DNA of 64,000 nt from Hydractinia symbiolongicarpus (GCF_029227915.1 NC_079883.1:7130001-7194000); one strand, 5' to 3'. Positions 35,087-51,539 are shown, numbered from the stretch's first letter. Made by a program: numbers and translations. Notes: generated by a model not told the origin, from the letters alone.

Positions 35087-35638
35087 ATGAGTGAAGCAGC
35101 TTCTCCAAAGAAAATCGCACCCAAGAAGAAACCTGCTGCAAAGAAGACAGCTGATCACCCTAAATATGTGGACATGATCAAGGCTGCTATCGCTACCCTA
35201 AAGGAACGCGGTGGTTCATCTCGCCAAGCTATTACAAAATATATTCATGCAAATTACAAAGTTGCTGAAAACTCAGATCATCATCTGAAAATGGCTCTTA
35301 AACGAGGAGTAACATCAGGCGATTTGATTCAAACTAAAGGCACTGGTGCTTCTGGATCATTCAAGCTAGGTCAGGTAAAAAAAGAAAAACCTAAGAAAAA
35401 GGCCGCAGCAAAAAAGCCAACGGCAAAGAAGCCTACTGCAAAGAAAAGTACACCAAAAAAGAAGCCAGCAAAGAAGAGCACGCCAAAGAAAGCAGCAAAG
35501 AAGCCTGCCACAAAGAAAGCCTCGGCTAAGAAACCAGCAGCTAAGAAACCCACAAAGAAGCCTGTTGCTAAAAAACCTGCAGCAAAGAAGGTCAAAAAGA
35601 CTCCCAAAAAGGCAGCAAAGAAGACCGCAAAAAAATAA
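35087..35638 (+). CDS. H1: Linker histone H1
   Basis: Identical protein to 720-1271. Stem-loop at 35671-35686. Confidence 0.97.
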   Translation: MSEAASPKKIAPKKKPAAKKTADHPKYVDMIKAAIATLKERGGSSRQAITKYIHANYKVAENSDHHLKMALKRGVTSGDLIQTKGTGASGSFKLGQVKKEKPKKKAAAKKPTAKKPTAKKSTPKKKPAKKSTPKKAAKKPATKKASAKKPAAKKPTKKPVAKKPAAKKVKKTPKKAAKKTAKK

Positions 35639-35999
35639 TTTGTGTGTATCTGGCTATTACATTAACAAACGGCTATTTTTATAGCCACACATTTACAAAA
35701 AAACATTATCTTGGTACAAAGTTAAACTTGTTTAAGTCACTTAAACAGTTAAAAAAGAGTAATTTTAAGATTAGATTCCCTAAGTTTAAGTATTTTCGTT
35801 TTTAAATTTCTTATTTTCTTGCTTTTACTTTTCTTGCCCTTCATATTTTTAACATTGTCAAACTTTATGTAGCATAAAATTTTTATGTAGCATAAAATTT
35901 AAACAGAAAGCAGAACAAAGTTTGATATAAAAAGCTAGCCGTAATATTTTTTATGGATGTGTGGCTATAAAAATAGCCGTTTTTTGTTTGGTAAGATGC

Positions 36000-36413
<414 letters not shown>

Positions 36414-36891
36414 TTAAGAAGTCGATGTAGTACGGATACACAAGACGGTCTAAAATGCACTATCGCGCCAAAGTTTTATTTCTCATATTGATTGACAGCT
36501 AAGGTTCAAAACAAACCATTTGATTGGTGCTAAGAAAGTAATTTCTGATTGGCTGCATAATGACATTACGCTCATTACTTTAACATTTTTATAAAATCTG
36601 TGTTTTTTGGCTACGGGAAAACGGCTGTATCTTCTGATACACAAAAGCTTTTGACTTTTTTTTTTTTTAGTAAGTAGCAGAAGGTTTGGCGAATTCCAAC
36701 GATGCCAAATTTATTGCCTTACTGAAACATTAAGACCACGAATTTTTAAAAAAACTACAGTTTTACTTAAAAAAATGTACAAAATGTTCGGAACATTTTG
36801 TAATGACGCAACTCTATTGGTTAATTAGGGTGTTTCCACGAGCAGTAGGTAATTTTATGGCCTCTTTTTAAAGCTGTCTGAATTCTGTTAA

Positions 36892-37248
<357 letters not shown>

Positions 37249-37710
37249 GCGTTGTCATTGCTCAACAAAAACGGCTATTTTTATAGCCACAAATCTTTTA
37301 AAACATTACTTTGTGCACGCTTCCAAATTACACAATGTGTAAAGTCTTGTCACAGTTACATTTATTGCTATACGATACTATGTCATATATGACACAAAAA
37401 AAATTTAGAAATACTTTGTAGGGTTAATTTGCCTGGGAGTGTTTCCGTGAAAAGCTGGGTTAAGTTAAATGTAAGCAATAACATGGATCAATGTACTTGT
37501 CTTTTCTGCAAGTACAGCTAATAATACGTATGAAAAGTGAAGCTAATCCACACACACACATGGGGAAGTATTTTAAATGTAGGCTAGTGTTCTTAAGCAC
37601 ATTATTTAGAAGTTTTATTAACTTCGGTTAACTTGTAGTGACGCCAAGTAAATGTTTTTTTAAAGATGTGTGGTCTTAAAAAAGACCGTTTGTGTTTGGT
37701 AGACGTTGGT

Positions 37711-38115
37711 TTACTTGCTGCTTGTGTATTTTGTGACGGCTTTTGTTCCTTCACTGACTGCGTGTTTTGCAAGTTCTCCAGGCAAGAGAAGACGTACTGC
37801 GGTTTGAATTTCACGAGAAGAGATGGTCGACTTTTTGTTTTGAAGAGCCAAACGCGAAGCTTCGGAAGCAATGCGCTCAAAGATGTCGTTGACAAATGAG
37901 TTCATGATGCTCATAGCTTTGCTTGAAACTCCGACATCTGGGTGAACTTGTTTCAAAACATTGTAGATGTAAATAGCATAACTTTCCTTTCTCTTTCTCT
38001 TGCGTTTCTTTTCACCAGTTCCACCAATCTTTCCTCCTTTTTTGCCGGCTCTTTTTTCACCTTTCTTGGCTACTTTAGGTGCCTGTTTTCCTCCTTTAGC
38101 TGCTGCGTCAGACAT
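37711..38115 (-). CDS. H2B: Histone H2B
   Basis: Identical protein to 4098-4502. Stem-loop at 37672-37687. Confidence 0.98.
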   Translation of the reverse strand: MSDAAAKGGKQAPKVAKKGEKRAGKKGGKIGGTGEKKRKRKRKESYAIYIYNVLKQVHPDVGVSSKAMSIMNSFVNDIFERIASEASRLALQNKKSTISSREIQTAVRLLLPGELAKHAVSEGTKAVTKYTSSK

Positions 38116-38400
38116 GGTTAAAAATTTTTGCTACTTAACTTGTAAATAAGCATTAAACTGCAAGTCAAAACTTTTTGTTTATAAGTAAAAAAATCGGATC
38201 GAATTCGATCCGAAAACGCCGATACGCAATTTAATTGGTTAAAAAAAAAATCTTTTGTTTAATACTTAATTATGATTGGTTAAAAAAAACATGATTTCGA
38301 TCCTATTTTTATGATGAAAAAACGAGTAAAGTTTATTTCGTTAACACTTACGTTAAATATTCGTACGTTTTTGTATTAACTTACAAATCAAATCGCAGTT

Positions 38401-38781
38401 ATGTCTGGACGTGGAAAAGGTGGAAAAGCTAAGGCTAAAGCCAAGACAAGATCCTCAAGAGCTGGACTTCAATTTCCAGTCGGTAGAGTGCATAGATTCC
38501 TTCGTAGAGGGCACTATGCTAACCGAATTGGATCTGGAGCACCAGTTTACTTAGCAGCCGTCTTGGAATATTTATCTGCTGAGATATTGGAGTTGGCTGG
38601 TAACGCAGCAAGAGACAACAAAAAAGCTAGGATTATTCCAAGACATTTACAATTGGCTGTTCGTAATGATGAAGAATTAAACAAACTTTTGAGCGGTGTA
38701 ACCATTGCAGCTGGTGGTGTTTTGCCAAACATTCAAGCTGTCTTACTCCCAAAGAAGAACGACAAAGGACAGAAGAAGTAA
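38401..38781 (+). CDS. H2A: Histone H2A
   Basis: Identical protein to 3433-3813. Stem-loop at 38804-38819. One extra A in an upstream A-run near 38284. Confidence 0.98.
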   Translation: MSGRGKGGKAKAKAKTRSSRAGLQFPVGRVHRFLRRGHYANRIGSGAPVYLAAVLEYLSAEILELAGNAARDNKKARIIPRHLQLAVRNDEELNKLLSGVTIAAGGVLPNIQAVLLPKKNDKGQKK

Positions 38782-38978
38782 ACCGCTACACTCAGAAAAC
38801 AACGGCTATTTTTATAGCCACACATCTTTAAAAAAACATTGTTTTTTTCACAAAACTATAACCTTAAAGTCTAATAGATAATCCATGCATACGCCTTGTC
38901 CTAAGTAACTCAAAGAAATTAAATAAAAAAATTTGATCACAACGTCAAAATAAATTGCACGTATTTGCCCCTACTAAT

Positions 38979-39096
38979 GTCTACGGCCATACCACGATGA
39001 ACACACCCGTTCTCGTCTGATCACGGAAGTTAAGCATCGTCGGGCCGGGATAGTACTTGGATGGGGGACCGCCTGGGAACTCCCGGTGTCGTAGGC
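38979..39096 (+). rRNA. 5S: 5S ribosomal RNA
   Basis: Identical to 8330-8447. Confidence 0.97.
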
Positions 39097-39447
39097 TTTT
39101 CATTTTCATTTGTTGCCTTTTCATTTCAATGGTGCTGTGATATATTTCTTGTTATAACAATTAAGGAACGTGGCGGTTGTTGAAAGTGTTTCCTATGACA
39201 TTTTCCTACGACATTTTCAGGTGATAGTACGAGAAAAAAGAGCTTTCAAATGCATACAAACTCGATCTATTGCCGATCATCCAATAACCCTGACGGAATG
39301 GCAAATAAAATAAAATTCCGCCGCCTTCCGAGGACTTATATCGCAATCACGTTTCGTAACAGCCAAGCGAGGTTTTACCTTAGCGTTTAAGTCACCACCG
39401 ACATTTGGCCGCGCAACTTTTCTAAGCTCATTCATTTTGAATTAAGG

Positions 39448-39612
39448 AGGGGGCGAGCGCGGACGCAGGCCCCCACTACCAGAAATTGTACGGTCGAGTT
39501 ACTGACGTTTGCAGTAATCGCAGAGGTCAGCCCAAGCGTAGTGCAATGCAAGAGCCTCACTCTGGAAGAAAACCCTCATTGATCAGTCTTTACTTCCCCG
39601 TCAGGTAAGTAT
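39448..39612 (-). ncRNA. U1: U1 snRNA
   Basis: Identical to 2623-2787. Confidence 0.95.
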
Positions 39613-39802
39613 GAGTTGGAACTGCACCGTAGCATGAGGGTACCCTTCAAAGTTTGTTAATGCTTGTGGCTTGAGTGTGTTATAAACTGCCGTGTCGCGG
39701 GGCATAGGCTGTATTCTCCCCCAGTGTACGCGTTTTGTTCCCGCCGTAGACTATGCAGAGTGCCGTCGGAAAGAGGACTGCTATTATTCTTTTATTGCTT
39801 AT

Positions 39803-39990
39803 GTGGGGCCGCCATCGGTAATAGTGCAACACCAAGGCAACCCGTGGTCACGGCGTGAATGAATCCACCTCCATGACCCAAGGCCAAAAATCAGATTAAT
39901 ATACTGACCATTCAGAGAATGGCCTACCAGATATTAAACTGATAAGAACAGATACTACACTTGATCTTAGCCATTAGGCCGAGAAGCGAT
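39803..39990 (-). ncRNA. U2: U2 snRNA
   Basis: As 2246-2432, but with one extra G in the run near 39805-39808, at the very 3' end of the RNA. Likely a homopolymer error. Confidence 0.94.
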
Positions 39991-40312
39991 AAAGAACAAG
40001 CGTTGCCATGATAGGCATCGTCCACACACCGTAACTGCTTGTGGAGCATGTCACGTTACTGTAAAGCTTACAACTGTCACCGCGTACGGATGGACGGCGA
40101 CATAGTAAAAATCACGGCTGTTGATTTAGCCGTAGGATGGAGAGCGACTGTAGCGAGTGGATGGTAACTTACATGAATGCTAACAAAGGCGACGATACTA
40201 AGTGCGTGATATTACTTTCCAATATGACTGCGTACATTCCGTTTATCAACGCATTACGCCAGAACGTGCGCGCGCGTTACACAGTAGACCATGCAGCCGA
40301 AATGCGACAGTG

Positions 40313-40385
40313 CGACCCTGCCAGGAGTCGAACCTGGAATCCCCTGATTCGTAGTCAGATGCCTTATCCATTGGGCCACAGGGCG
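40313..40385 (-). tRNA. tRNA-Arg (ACG), type B
   Basis: Type B tRNA with C at base 1. A 2-base CT deletion near 40702, in the tRNA-H1 spacer of this unit, is unique in the window. Confidence 0.9.
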
Positions 40386-40962
40386 ATGCTTATGACTTCG
40401 CCCCATCGTTATTTTGGCTTGCGCATTCGTTTTACTTACGACAGAATTCTTCGTGTTTGTAGCCATGAAAGAAAGGGACTTCTGTGAGTGAATTTTTTTA
40501 CTGTGGTCTAATAAAAAAGTCGAAACGCAGTGCCCAATATATGAATTGCTCCTAATAGCCGGAAACAGGCCGTGTCGATGATGTAGGCCGACATACGCAA
40601 CGCAAACCAAAGAACGCTTTATGAAAATCCTAACACGGGCGCGGAAGAAGCCCAAATTAACAGAGTAGATGTAATGCTGAAGACCTCAAACTCCAGCAGC
40701 TTCTTTCAGACTATTGCGTCGTGCTACAAATAAAAATTAACATGCTTTCGCATAGTCGCGGCTCCCAAAACGGACATTATACGATGTACAGAAACACACA
40801 TTTCTGTTTTCGCGCCAAATCAATTCCCGGGAGTGGTACTTTTACGTCCGCATACTTCGCACCGTCTTAAATTATATCTCATTTACACGGTAATGTTTAG
40901 TATACTTCTACTGTGATAACAAGCATCGTTTATCGTTGGATTGTTGTAAGAAAACATTAAAA

Positions 40963-41515
40963 ATGAGTGAAGCAGCTTCTCCAAAGAAAATCGCACCCAA
41001 GAAGAAACCTGCTGCAAAGAAGACAGCTGATCACCCTAAATATGTGGACATGATCAAGGCTGCTATCGCTACCCTAAAGGAACGCGGTGGTTCATCTCGC
41101 CAAGCTATTACAAAATATATTCATGCAAATTACAAAGTTGCTGAAAACTCAGATCATCATCTGAAAATGGCTCTTAAACGAGGAGTAACATCAGGCGATT
41201 TGATTCAAACTAAAGGCACTGGTGCTTCTGGATCATTCAAGCTAGGTCAGGTAAAAAAAGAAAAACCTAAGAAAAAGGCCGCAGCAAAAAAGCCAACGGC
41301 AAAGAAGCCTACTGCAAAGAAAAGTACACCAAAAAAGAAGCCAGCAAAGAAGAGCACGCCAAAGAAAGCAGCAAAGAAGCCTGCCACAAAGAAAGCCTCG
41401 GCTAAGAAAACCAGCAGCTAAGAAACCCACAAAGAAGCCTGTTGCTAAAAAACCTGCAGCAAAGAAGGTCAAAAAGACTCCCAAAAAGGCAGCAAAGAAG
41501 ACCGCAAAAAAATAA
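40963..41515 (+). pseudogene. H1: Histone H1 with +1 frameshift (probable sequence error)
   Basis: One extra A in the run at 41407-41410 shifts the frame within the Lys/Ala/Pro tail and gives an early stop at 41419-41421 (152 residues). The globular domain is intact, so even if real the product would lose only about a sixth of its length, in the tail. Stem-loop at 41548-41563. Confidence 0.85.
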
Positions 41516-41876
41516 TTTGTGTGTATCTGGCTATTACATTAACAAACGGCTATTTTTATAGCCACACATTTACAAAAAAACATTATCTTGGTACAAAGTT
41601 AAACTTGTTTAAGTCACTTAAACAGTTAAAAAAGAGTAATTTTAAGATTAGATTCCCTAAGTTTAAGTATTTTCGTTTTTAAATTTCTTATTTTCTTGCT
41701 TTTACTTTTCTTGCCCTTCATATTTTTAACATTGTCAAACTTTATGTAGCATAAAATTTTTATGTAGCATAAAATTTAAACAGAAAGCAGAACAAAGTTT
41801 GATATAAAAAGCTAGCCGTAATATTTTTTATGGATGTGTGGCTATAAAAATAGCCGTTTTTTGTTTGGTAAGATGC

Positions 41877-42290
<414 letters not shown>

Positions 42291-42767
42291 TTAAGAAGTC
42301 GATGTAGTACGGATACACAAGACGGTCTAAAATGCACTATCGCGCCAAAGTTTTATTTCTCATATTGATTGACAGCTAAGGTTCAAAACAAACCATTTGA
42401 TTGGTGCTAAGAAAGTAATTTCTGATTGCTGCATAATGACATTACGCTCATTACTTTAACATTTTTATAAAATCTGTGTTTTTTGGCTACGGGAAAACGG
42501 CTGTATCTTCTGATACACAAAAGCTTTTGACTTTTTTTTTTTTTAGTAAGTAGCAGAAGGTTTGGCGAATTCCAACGATGCCAAATTTATTGCCTTACTG
42601 AAACATTAAGACCACGAATTTTTAAAAAAACTACAGTTTTACTTAAAAAAATGTACAAAATGTTCGGAACATTTTGTAATGACGCAACTCTATTGGTTAA
42701 TTAGGGTGTTTCCACGAGCAGTAGGTAATTTTATGGCCTCTTTTTAAAGCTGTCTGAATTCTGTTAA

Positions 42768-43124
<357 letters not shown>

Positions 43125-43586
43125 GCGTTGTCATTGCTCAACAAAAACGGCTATTTTTATAGCCACAAATCTTTTAAAACATTACTTTGTGCACGCTTCC
43201 AAATTACACAATGTGTAAAGTCTTGTCACAGTTACATTTATTGCTATACGATACTATGTCATATATGACACAAAAAAAATTTAGAAATACTTTGTAGGGT
43301 TAATTTGCCTGGGAGTGTTTCCGTGAAAAGCTGGGTTAAGTTAAATGTAAGCAATAACATGGATCAATGTACTTGTCTTTTCTGCAAGTACAGCTAATAA
43401 TACGTATGAAAAGTGAAGCTAATCCACACACACACATGGGGAAGTATTTTAAATGTAGGCTAGTGTTCTTAAGCACATTATTTAGAAGTTTTATTAACTT
43501 CGGTTAACTTGTAGTGACGCCAAGTAAATGTTTTTTTAAAGATGTGTGGTCTTAAAAAAGACCGTTTGTGTTTGGTAGACGTTGGT

Positions 43587-43991
43587 TTACTTGCTGCTTG
43601 TGTATTTTGTGACGGCTTTTGTTCCTTCACTGACTGCGTGTTTTGCAAGTTCTCCAGGCAAGAGAAGACGTACTGCGGTTTGAATTTCACGAGAAGAGAT
43701 GGTCGACTTTTTGTTTTGAAGAGCCAAACGCGAAGCTTCGGAAGCAATGCGCTCAAAGATGTCGTTGACAAATGAGTTCATGATGCTCATAGCTTTGCTT
43801 GAAACTCCGACATCTGGGTGAACTTGTTTCAAAACATTGTAGATGTAAATAGCATAACTTTCCTTTCTCTTTCTCTTGCGTTTCTTTTCACCAGTTCCAC
43901 CAATCTTTCCTCCTTTTTTGCCGGCTCTTTTTTCACCTTTCTTGGCTACTTTAGGTGCCTGTTTTCCTCCTTTAGCTGCTGCGTCAGACAT
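43587..43991 (-). CDS. H2B: Histone H2B
   Basis: Identical protein to 4098-4502. Stem-loop at 43548-43563. Confidence 0.98.
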   Translation of the reverse strand: MSDAAAKGGKQAPKVAKKGEKRAGKKGGKIGGTGEKKRKRKRKESYAIYIYNVLKQVHPDVGVSSKAMSIMNSFVNDIFERIASEASRLALQNKKSTISSREIQTAVRLLLPGELAKHAVSEGTKAVTKYTSSK

Positions 43992-44275
43992 GGTTAAAAA
44001 TTTTTGCTACTTAACTTGTAAATAAGCATTAAACTGCAAGTCAAAACTTTTTGTTTATAAGTAAAAAAATCGGATCGAATTCGATCCGAAAACGCCGATA
44101 CGCAATTTAATTGGTTAAAAAAAAAATCTTTTGTTTAATACTTAATTATGATTGGTTAAAAAAACATGATTTCGATCCTATTTTTATGATGAAAAAACGA
44201 GTAAAGTTTATTTCGTTAACACTTACGTTAAATATTCGTACGTTTTTGTATTAACTTACAAATCAAATCGCAGTT

Positions 44276-44419
44276 ATGTCTGGACGTGGAAAAGGTGGAA
44301 AAGCTAAGGCTAAAGCCAAGACAAGATCCTCAAGAGCTGGACTTCAATTTCCAGTCGGTAGAGTGCATAGATTCCTTCGTAGAGGGCACTATGCTAACCG
44401 AATTGGATCTGGAGCACCA
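44276..44419 (+). CDS. H2A: Histone H2A, 3' truncated by gap
   Basis: Residues 1-48 (to GSGAP) match intact H2A; the rest is lost in the 500-N gap. Confidence 0.96.
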
Positions 44420-44919
44420 NNNNNNNNNNNNNNNNNNNNNNNNNNNNNNNNNNNNNNNNNNNNNNNNNNNNNNNNNNNNNNNNNNNNNNNNNNNNNNNNN
44501 NNNNNNNNNNNNNNNNNNNNNNNNNNNNNNNNNNNNNNNNNNNNNNNNNNNNNNNNNNNNNNNNNNNNNNNNNNNNNNNNNNNNNNNNNNNNNNNNNNNN
44601 NNNNNNNNNNNNNNNNNNNNNNNNNNNNNNNNNNNNNNNNNNNNNNNNNNNNNNNNNNNNNNNNNNNNNNNNNNNNNNNNNNNNNNNNNNNNNNNNNNNN
44701 NNNNNNNNNNNNNNNNNNNNNNNNNNNNNNNNNNNNNNNNNNNNNNNNNNNNNNNNNNNNNNNNNNNNNNNNNNNNNNNNNNNNNNNNNNNNNNNNNNNN
44801 NNNNNNNNNNNNNNNNNNNNNNNNNNNNNNNNNNNNNNNNNNNNNNNNNNNNNNNNNNNNNNNNNNNNNNNNNNNNNNNNNNNNNNNNNNNNNNNNNNNN
44901 NNNNNNNNNNNNNNNNNNN
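44420..44919. other. Assembly gap of 500 N
   Basis: Second 500-base unknown run. The sequence left of it is inside H2A of a type B unit; the sequence right of it is in the H1-tRNA spacer of a type A unit. Confidence 0.98.
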
Positions 44920-45292
44920 ACTATGCGAAAGCATGTTAATTTTTATTTGTAGTACGACGCAATAGTCTGCAAGAGAAGCTGCTGGAGTTTGAGGTCTTCA
45001 GCATTACATCTAGTCTGTTAATTTGGGCTTCTTCCGCGCTCGTGTTAGGATTTTCATAAAGCGTTCTTTGGTTTGCGTTGCGTATGTCGGCCTACATCAT
45101 CGACACGGCCTGTTTCCGGCTATTAGGAGCAATTCATATATTGGGCACTGCGTTTCGACTTTTTTATTAGACCACAGTAAAAAAATTCACTCACAGAAGT
45201 CCCTTTCTTTCATGGCTACAAACACGAAGAATTCTGTCGTAAGTAAAACGAATGCGCAAGCCAAAATGACGATGGGGCGAAGTCATAAGCAT

Positions 45293-45365
45293 GGCCCTGT
45301 GGCCCAATGGATAAGGCATCTGACTACGAATCAGGGGATTCCAGGTTCGACTCCTGGCAGGGTCG
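45293..45365 (+). tRNA. tRNA-Arg (ACG), type A
   Basis: Identical to 1851-1923, with G1-C72 paired. Confidence 0.93.
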
Positions 45366-45687
45366 CACTGTCGCATTTCGGCTGCATGGTCTACTGTGTA
45401 ACGCGCGCGCACGTTCTGGCGTAATGCGTTGATAAACGGAATGTACGCAGACATATTGGAAAGTAATATCACGCACTTAGTATCGTCGCCTTTGTTAGCA
45501 TTCATGTAAGTTACCATCCACTCGCTACAGTCGCTCTCCATCCTACGGCTAAATCAACAGCCGTGATTTTTACTATGTCGCCGTCCATCCGTACGCGGTG
45601 ACAGTTGTAAGCTTTACAGTAACGTGACATGCTCCACAAGCAGTTACGGTGTGTGGACGATGCCTATCATGGCAACGCTTGTTCTTT

Positions 45688-45874
45688 ATCGCTTCTCGGC
45701 CTAATGGCTAAGATCAAGTGTAGTATCTGTTCTTATCAGTTTAATATCTGGTAGGCCATTCTCTGAATGGTCAGTATATTAATCTGATTTTTGGCCTTGG
45801 GTCATGGAGGTGGATTCATTCACGCCGTGACCACGGGTTGCCTTGGTGTTGCACTATTACCGATGGCGGCCCAC
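45688..45874 (+). ncRNA. U2: U2 snRNA
   Basis: Identical to 2246-2432. Confidence 0.95.
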
Positions 45875-46064
45875 ATAAGCAATAAAAGAATAATAGCAGT
45901 CCTCTTTCCGACGGCACTCTGCATAGTCTACGGCGGGAACAAAACGCGTACACTGGGGGAGAATACAGCCTATGCCCCGCGACACGGCAGTTTATAACAC
46001 ACTCAAGCCACAAGCATTAACAAACTTTGAAGGGTACCCTCATGCTACGGTGCAGTTCCAACTC

Positions 46065-46229
46065 ATACTTACCTGACGGGGAAGTAAAGACTGATCAATG
46101 AGGGTTTTCTTCCAGAGTGAGGCTCTTGCATTGCACTACGCTTGGGCTGACCTCTGCGATTACTGCAAACGTCAGTAACTCGACCGTACAATTTCTGGTA
46201 GTGGGGGCCTGCGTCCGCGCTCGCCCCCT
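46065..46229 (+). ncRNA. U1: U1 snRNA
   Basis: Identical to 2623-2787. Confidence 0.95.
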
Positions 46230-46558
46230 CCTTAAGTCAAAATGAATGAGCTTAGAAAAGTTGCGCGGCCAAATGTCGGTGGTGACTTAAACGCTAAGGT
46301 AAAACCTCGCTTGGCTGTTACGAAACGTGATTGCGATATAAGTCCTCGGAAGGCGGCGGAATTTTATTTTATTTGCCATTCCGTCAGGGTTATTGGATGA
46401 TCGGCAATAGATCGAGTTTGTATGCATTTGAAAGCTCTTTTTTCTCGTACTATCACCTGAAAATGTCGTAGGAAAATGTCATAGGAAACACTTTCAACAA
46501 CCGCCACGTTCCTTAATTGTTATAACAAGAAATATATCACAGCAAATGAAAATGAAAA

Positions 46559-46676
46559 GCCTACGACACCGGGAGTTCCCAGGCGGTCCCCCATCCAAGT
46601 ACTATCCCGGCCCGACGATGCTTAACTTCCGTGATCAGACGAGAACGGGTGTGTTCATCGTGGTATGGCCGTAGAC
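46559..46676 (-). rRNA. 5S: 5S ribosomal RNA
   Basis: Identical to 8330-8447 (five-C form). Confidence 0.97.
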
Positions 46677-46873
46677 ATTAGTAGGTGCAAATACGTGCAA
46701 TTTATTTTGACGTTGTGATCAAATTTTTTTATTTAATTTCTTTGAGTTACTTAGGACAAGGCGTATGCATGGATTATCTATTAGACTTTAAGGTTATAGT
46801 TTTGTGAAAAAAACAATGTTTTTTTAAAGATGTGTGGCTATAAAAATAGCCGTTGTTTTCTGAGTGTAGCGGT

Positions 46874-47254
46874 TTACTTCTTCTGTCCTTTGTCGTTCTT
46901 CTTTGGGAGTAAGACAGCTTGAATGTTTGGCAAAACACCACCAGCTGCAATGGTTACACCGCTCAAAAGTTTGTTTAATTCTTCATCATTACGAACAGCC
47001 AATTGTAAATGTCTTGGAATAATCCTAGCTTTTTTGTTGTCTCTTGCTGCGTTACCAGCCAACTCCAATATCTCAGCAGATAAATATTCCAAGACGGCTG
47101 CTAAGTAAACTGGTGCTCCAGATCCAATTCGGTTAGCATAGTGCCCTCTACGAAGGAATCTATGCACTCTACCGACTGGAAATTGAAGTCCAGCTCTTGA
47201 GGATCTTGTCTTGGCTTTAGCCTTAGCTTTTCCACCTTTTCCACGTCCAGACAT
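46874..47254 (-). CDS. H2A: Histone H2A
   Basis: Identical protein to 3433-3813. Stem-loop at 46836-46851. Confidence 0.98.
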   Translation of the reverse strand: MSGRGKGGKAKAKAKTRSSRAGLQFPVGRVHRFLRRGHYANRIGSGAPVYLAAVLEYLSAEILELAGNAARDNKKARIIPRHLQLAVRNDEELNKLLSGVTIAAGGVLPNIQAVLLPKKNDKGQKK

Positions 47255-47538
47255 AACTGCGATTTGATTTGTAAGTTAATACAAAAACGTACGAATATTT
47301 AACGTAAGTGTTAACGAAATAAACTTTACTCGTTTTTTCATCATAAAAATAGGATCGAAATCATGTTTTTTTAACCAATCATAATTAAGTATTAAACAAA
47401 AGATTTTTTTTTTAACCAATTAAATTGCGTATCGGCGTTTTCGGATCGAATTCGATCCGATTTTTTTACTTATAAACAAAAAGTTTTGACTTGCAGTTTA
47501 ATGCTTATTTACAAGTTAAGTAGCAAAAATTTTTAACC

Positions 47539-47943
47539 ATGTCTGACGCAGCAGCTAAAGGAGGAAAACAGGCACCTAAAGTAGCCAAGAAAGGTGAAAA
47601 AAGAGCCGGCAAAAAAGGAGGAAAGATTGGTGGAACTGGTGAAAAGAAACGCAAGAGAAAGAGAAAGGAAAGTTATGCTATTTACATCTACAATGTTTTG
47701 AAACAAGTTCACCCAGATGTCGGAGTTTCAAGCAAAGCTATGAGCATCATGAACTCATTTGTCAACGACATCTTTGAGCGCATTGCTTCCGAAGCTTCGC
47801 GTTTGGCTCTTCAAAACAAAAAGTCGACCATCTCTTCTCGTGAAATTCAAACCGCAGTACGTCTTCTCTTGCCTGGAGAACTTGCAAAACACGCAGTCAG
47901 TGAAGGAACAAAAGCCGTCACAAAATACACAAGCAGCAAGTAA
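47539..47943 (+). CDS. H2B: Histone H2B
   Basis: Identical protein to 4098-4502. Stem-loop at 47967-47982. Confidence 0.98.
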   Translation: MSDAAAKGGKQAPKVAKKGEKRAGKKGGKIGGTGEKKRKRKRKESYAIYIYNVLKQVHPDVGVSSKAMSIMNSFVNDIFERIASEASRLALQNKKSTISSREIQTAVRLLLPGELAKHAVSEGTKAVTKYTSSK

Positions 47944-48403
47944 ACCAACGTCTACCAAACACAAACGGTCTTTTTTAAGACCACACATCTTTAAAAAAAC
48001 ATTTACTTGGCGTCACTACAAGTTAACCGAAGTTAATAAAACTTCTAAATAATGTGCTTAAGAACACTAGCCTACATTTAAAATACTTCCCCATGTGTGT
48101 GTGGATTAGCTTCACTTTTCATACGTATTATTAGCTGTACTTGCAGAAAAGACAAGTACATTGATCCATGTTATTGCTTACATTTAACTTAACCCAGCTT
48201 TTCACGGAAACACTCCCAGGCAAATTAACCCTACAAAGTATTTCTAAATTTTTTTTGTGTCATATATGACATAGTATCGTATAGCAATAAATGTAACTGT
48301 GACAAGACTTTACACATTGTGTAATTTGGAAGCGTGCACAAAGTAATGTTTTAAAAGATTTGTGGCTATAAAAATAGCCGTTTTTGTTGAGCAATGACAA
48401 CGC

Positions 48404-49653
<1,250 letters not shown>

Positions 49654-50014
49654 GCATCTTACCAAACAAAAAACGGCTATTTTTATAGCCACACATCCAT
49701 AAAAAATATTACGGCTAGCTTTTTATATCAAACTTTGTCCTGCTTTCTGTTTAAATTTTATGCTACATAAAAATTTTATGCTACATAAAGTTTGACAATG
49801 TTAAAAATATGAAGGGCAAGAAAAGTAAAAGCAAGAAAATAAGAAATTTAAAAACGAAAATACTTAAACTTAGGGAATCTAATCTTAAATTTACTCTTTT
49901 TTAACTGTTTAAGTGACTTAAACAAGTTTAACTTTGTACCAAGATAATGTTTTTTTGTAAATGTGTGGCTATAAAAATAGCCGTTTGTTAATGTAATAGC
50001 CAGATACACACAAA

Positions 50015-50565
50015 TTATTTTTTTGCGGTCTTCTTTGCTGCCTTTTTGGGAGTCTTTTTGACCTTCTTTGCTGCAGGTTTTTTAGCAACAGGCTTCTTTG
50101 TGGGTTTCTTAGCTGCTGGTTTCTTAGCCGAGGCTTTCTTTGTGGCAGGCTTCTTTGCTGCTTTCTTTGGCGTGCTCTTCTTTGCTGGCTTCTTTTTTGG
50201 TGTACTTTTCTTTGCAGTAGGCTTCTTTGCCGTTGGCTTTTTGCTGCGGCCTTTTTCTTAGGTTTTTCTTTTTTACCTGACCTAGCTTGAATGATCCAGA
50301 AGCACCAGTGCCTTTAGTTTGAATCAAATCGCCCTGATGTTACTCCTCGTTTAAGAGCCATTTTCAGATGATGATCTGAGTTTTCAGCAACTTTGTAATT
50401 TGCATGAATATATTTTGTAATAGCTTGGCGAGATGAACCACCGCGTTCCTTTAGGGTAGCGATAGCAGCCTTGATCATGTCCACATATTTAGGGTGATCA
50501 GCTGTCTTCTTTGCAGCAGGTTTCTTCTTGGGTGCGATTTTCTTTGGAGAAGCTGCTTCACTCAT
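50015..50565 (-). pseudogene. H1: Histone H1 with three single-base indels (probable sequence errors)
   Basis: Relative to intact H1 there is one extra C near 50332-50334, one T missing from the T-run near 50268-50275 and one T missing near 50238-50242. All are homopolymers. The reading frame is broken in and after the globular domain. Stem-loop at 49967-49982. Confidence 0.85.
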
Positions 50566-51143
50566 TTTTAATGTTTTCTTACAACAATCCAACGATAAAC
50601 GATGCTTGTTATCACAGTAGAAGTATACTAAACATTACCGTGTAAATGAGATATAATTTAAGACGGTGCGAAGTATGCGGACGTAAAAGTACCACTCCCG
50701 GAATTGATTTGGCGCGAAAACAGAAATGTGTGTTTCTGTACATCGTATAATGTCCGTTTTGGGTGCCGCGACTATGCGAAAGCATGTTAATTTTTATTTG
50801 TAGTACGACGCAATAGTCTGCAAGAGAAGCTGCTGGAGTTTGAGGTCTTCAGCATTACATCTAGTCTGTTAATTTGGGCTTCTTCCGCGCTCGTGTTAGG
50901 ATTTTCATAAAGCGTTCTTTGGTTTGCGTTGCGTATGTCGGCCTACATCATCGACACGGCCTGTTTCCGGCTATTAGGAGCAATTCATATATTGGGCACT
51001 GCGTTTCGACTTTTTTATTAGACCACAGTAAAAAAATTCACTCACAGAAGTCCCTTTCTTTCATGGCTACAAACACGAAGAATTCTGTCGTAAGTAAAAC
51101 GAATGCGCAAGCCAAAATGACGATGGGGCGAAGTCATAAGCAT

Positions 51144-51216
51144 GGCCCTGTGGCCCAATGGATAAGGCATCTGACTACGAATCAGGGGATTCCAGGTTCG
51201 ACTCCTGGCAGGGTCG
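51144..51216 (+). tRNA. tRNA-Arg (ACG), type A
   Basis: Identical to 1851-1923. Confidence 0.93.
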
Positions 51217-51539
51217 CACTGTCGCATTTCGGCTGCATGGTCTACTGTGTAACGCGCGCGCACGTTCTGGCGTAATGCGTTGATAAACGGAATGTACGCA
51301 GACATATTGGAAAGTAATATCACGCACTTAGTATCGTCGCCTTTGTTAGCATTCATGTAAGTTACCATCCACTCGCTACAGTCGCTCTCCATCCTACGGC
51401 TAAATCAACAGCCGTGATTTTTACTATGTCGCCGTCCATCCGTACGCGGGTGACAGTTGTAAGCTTTACAGTAACGTGACATGCTCCACAAGCAGTTACG
51501 GTGTGTGGACGATGCCTATCATGGCAACGCTTGTTCTTT

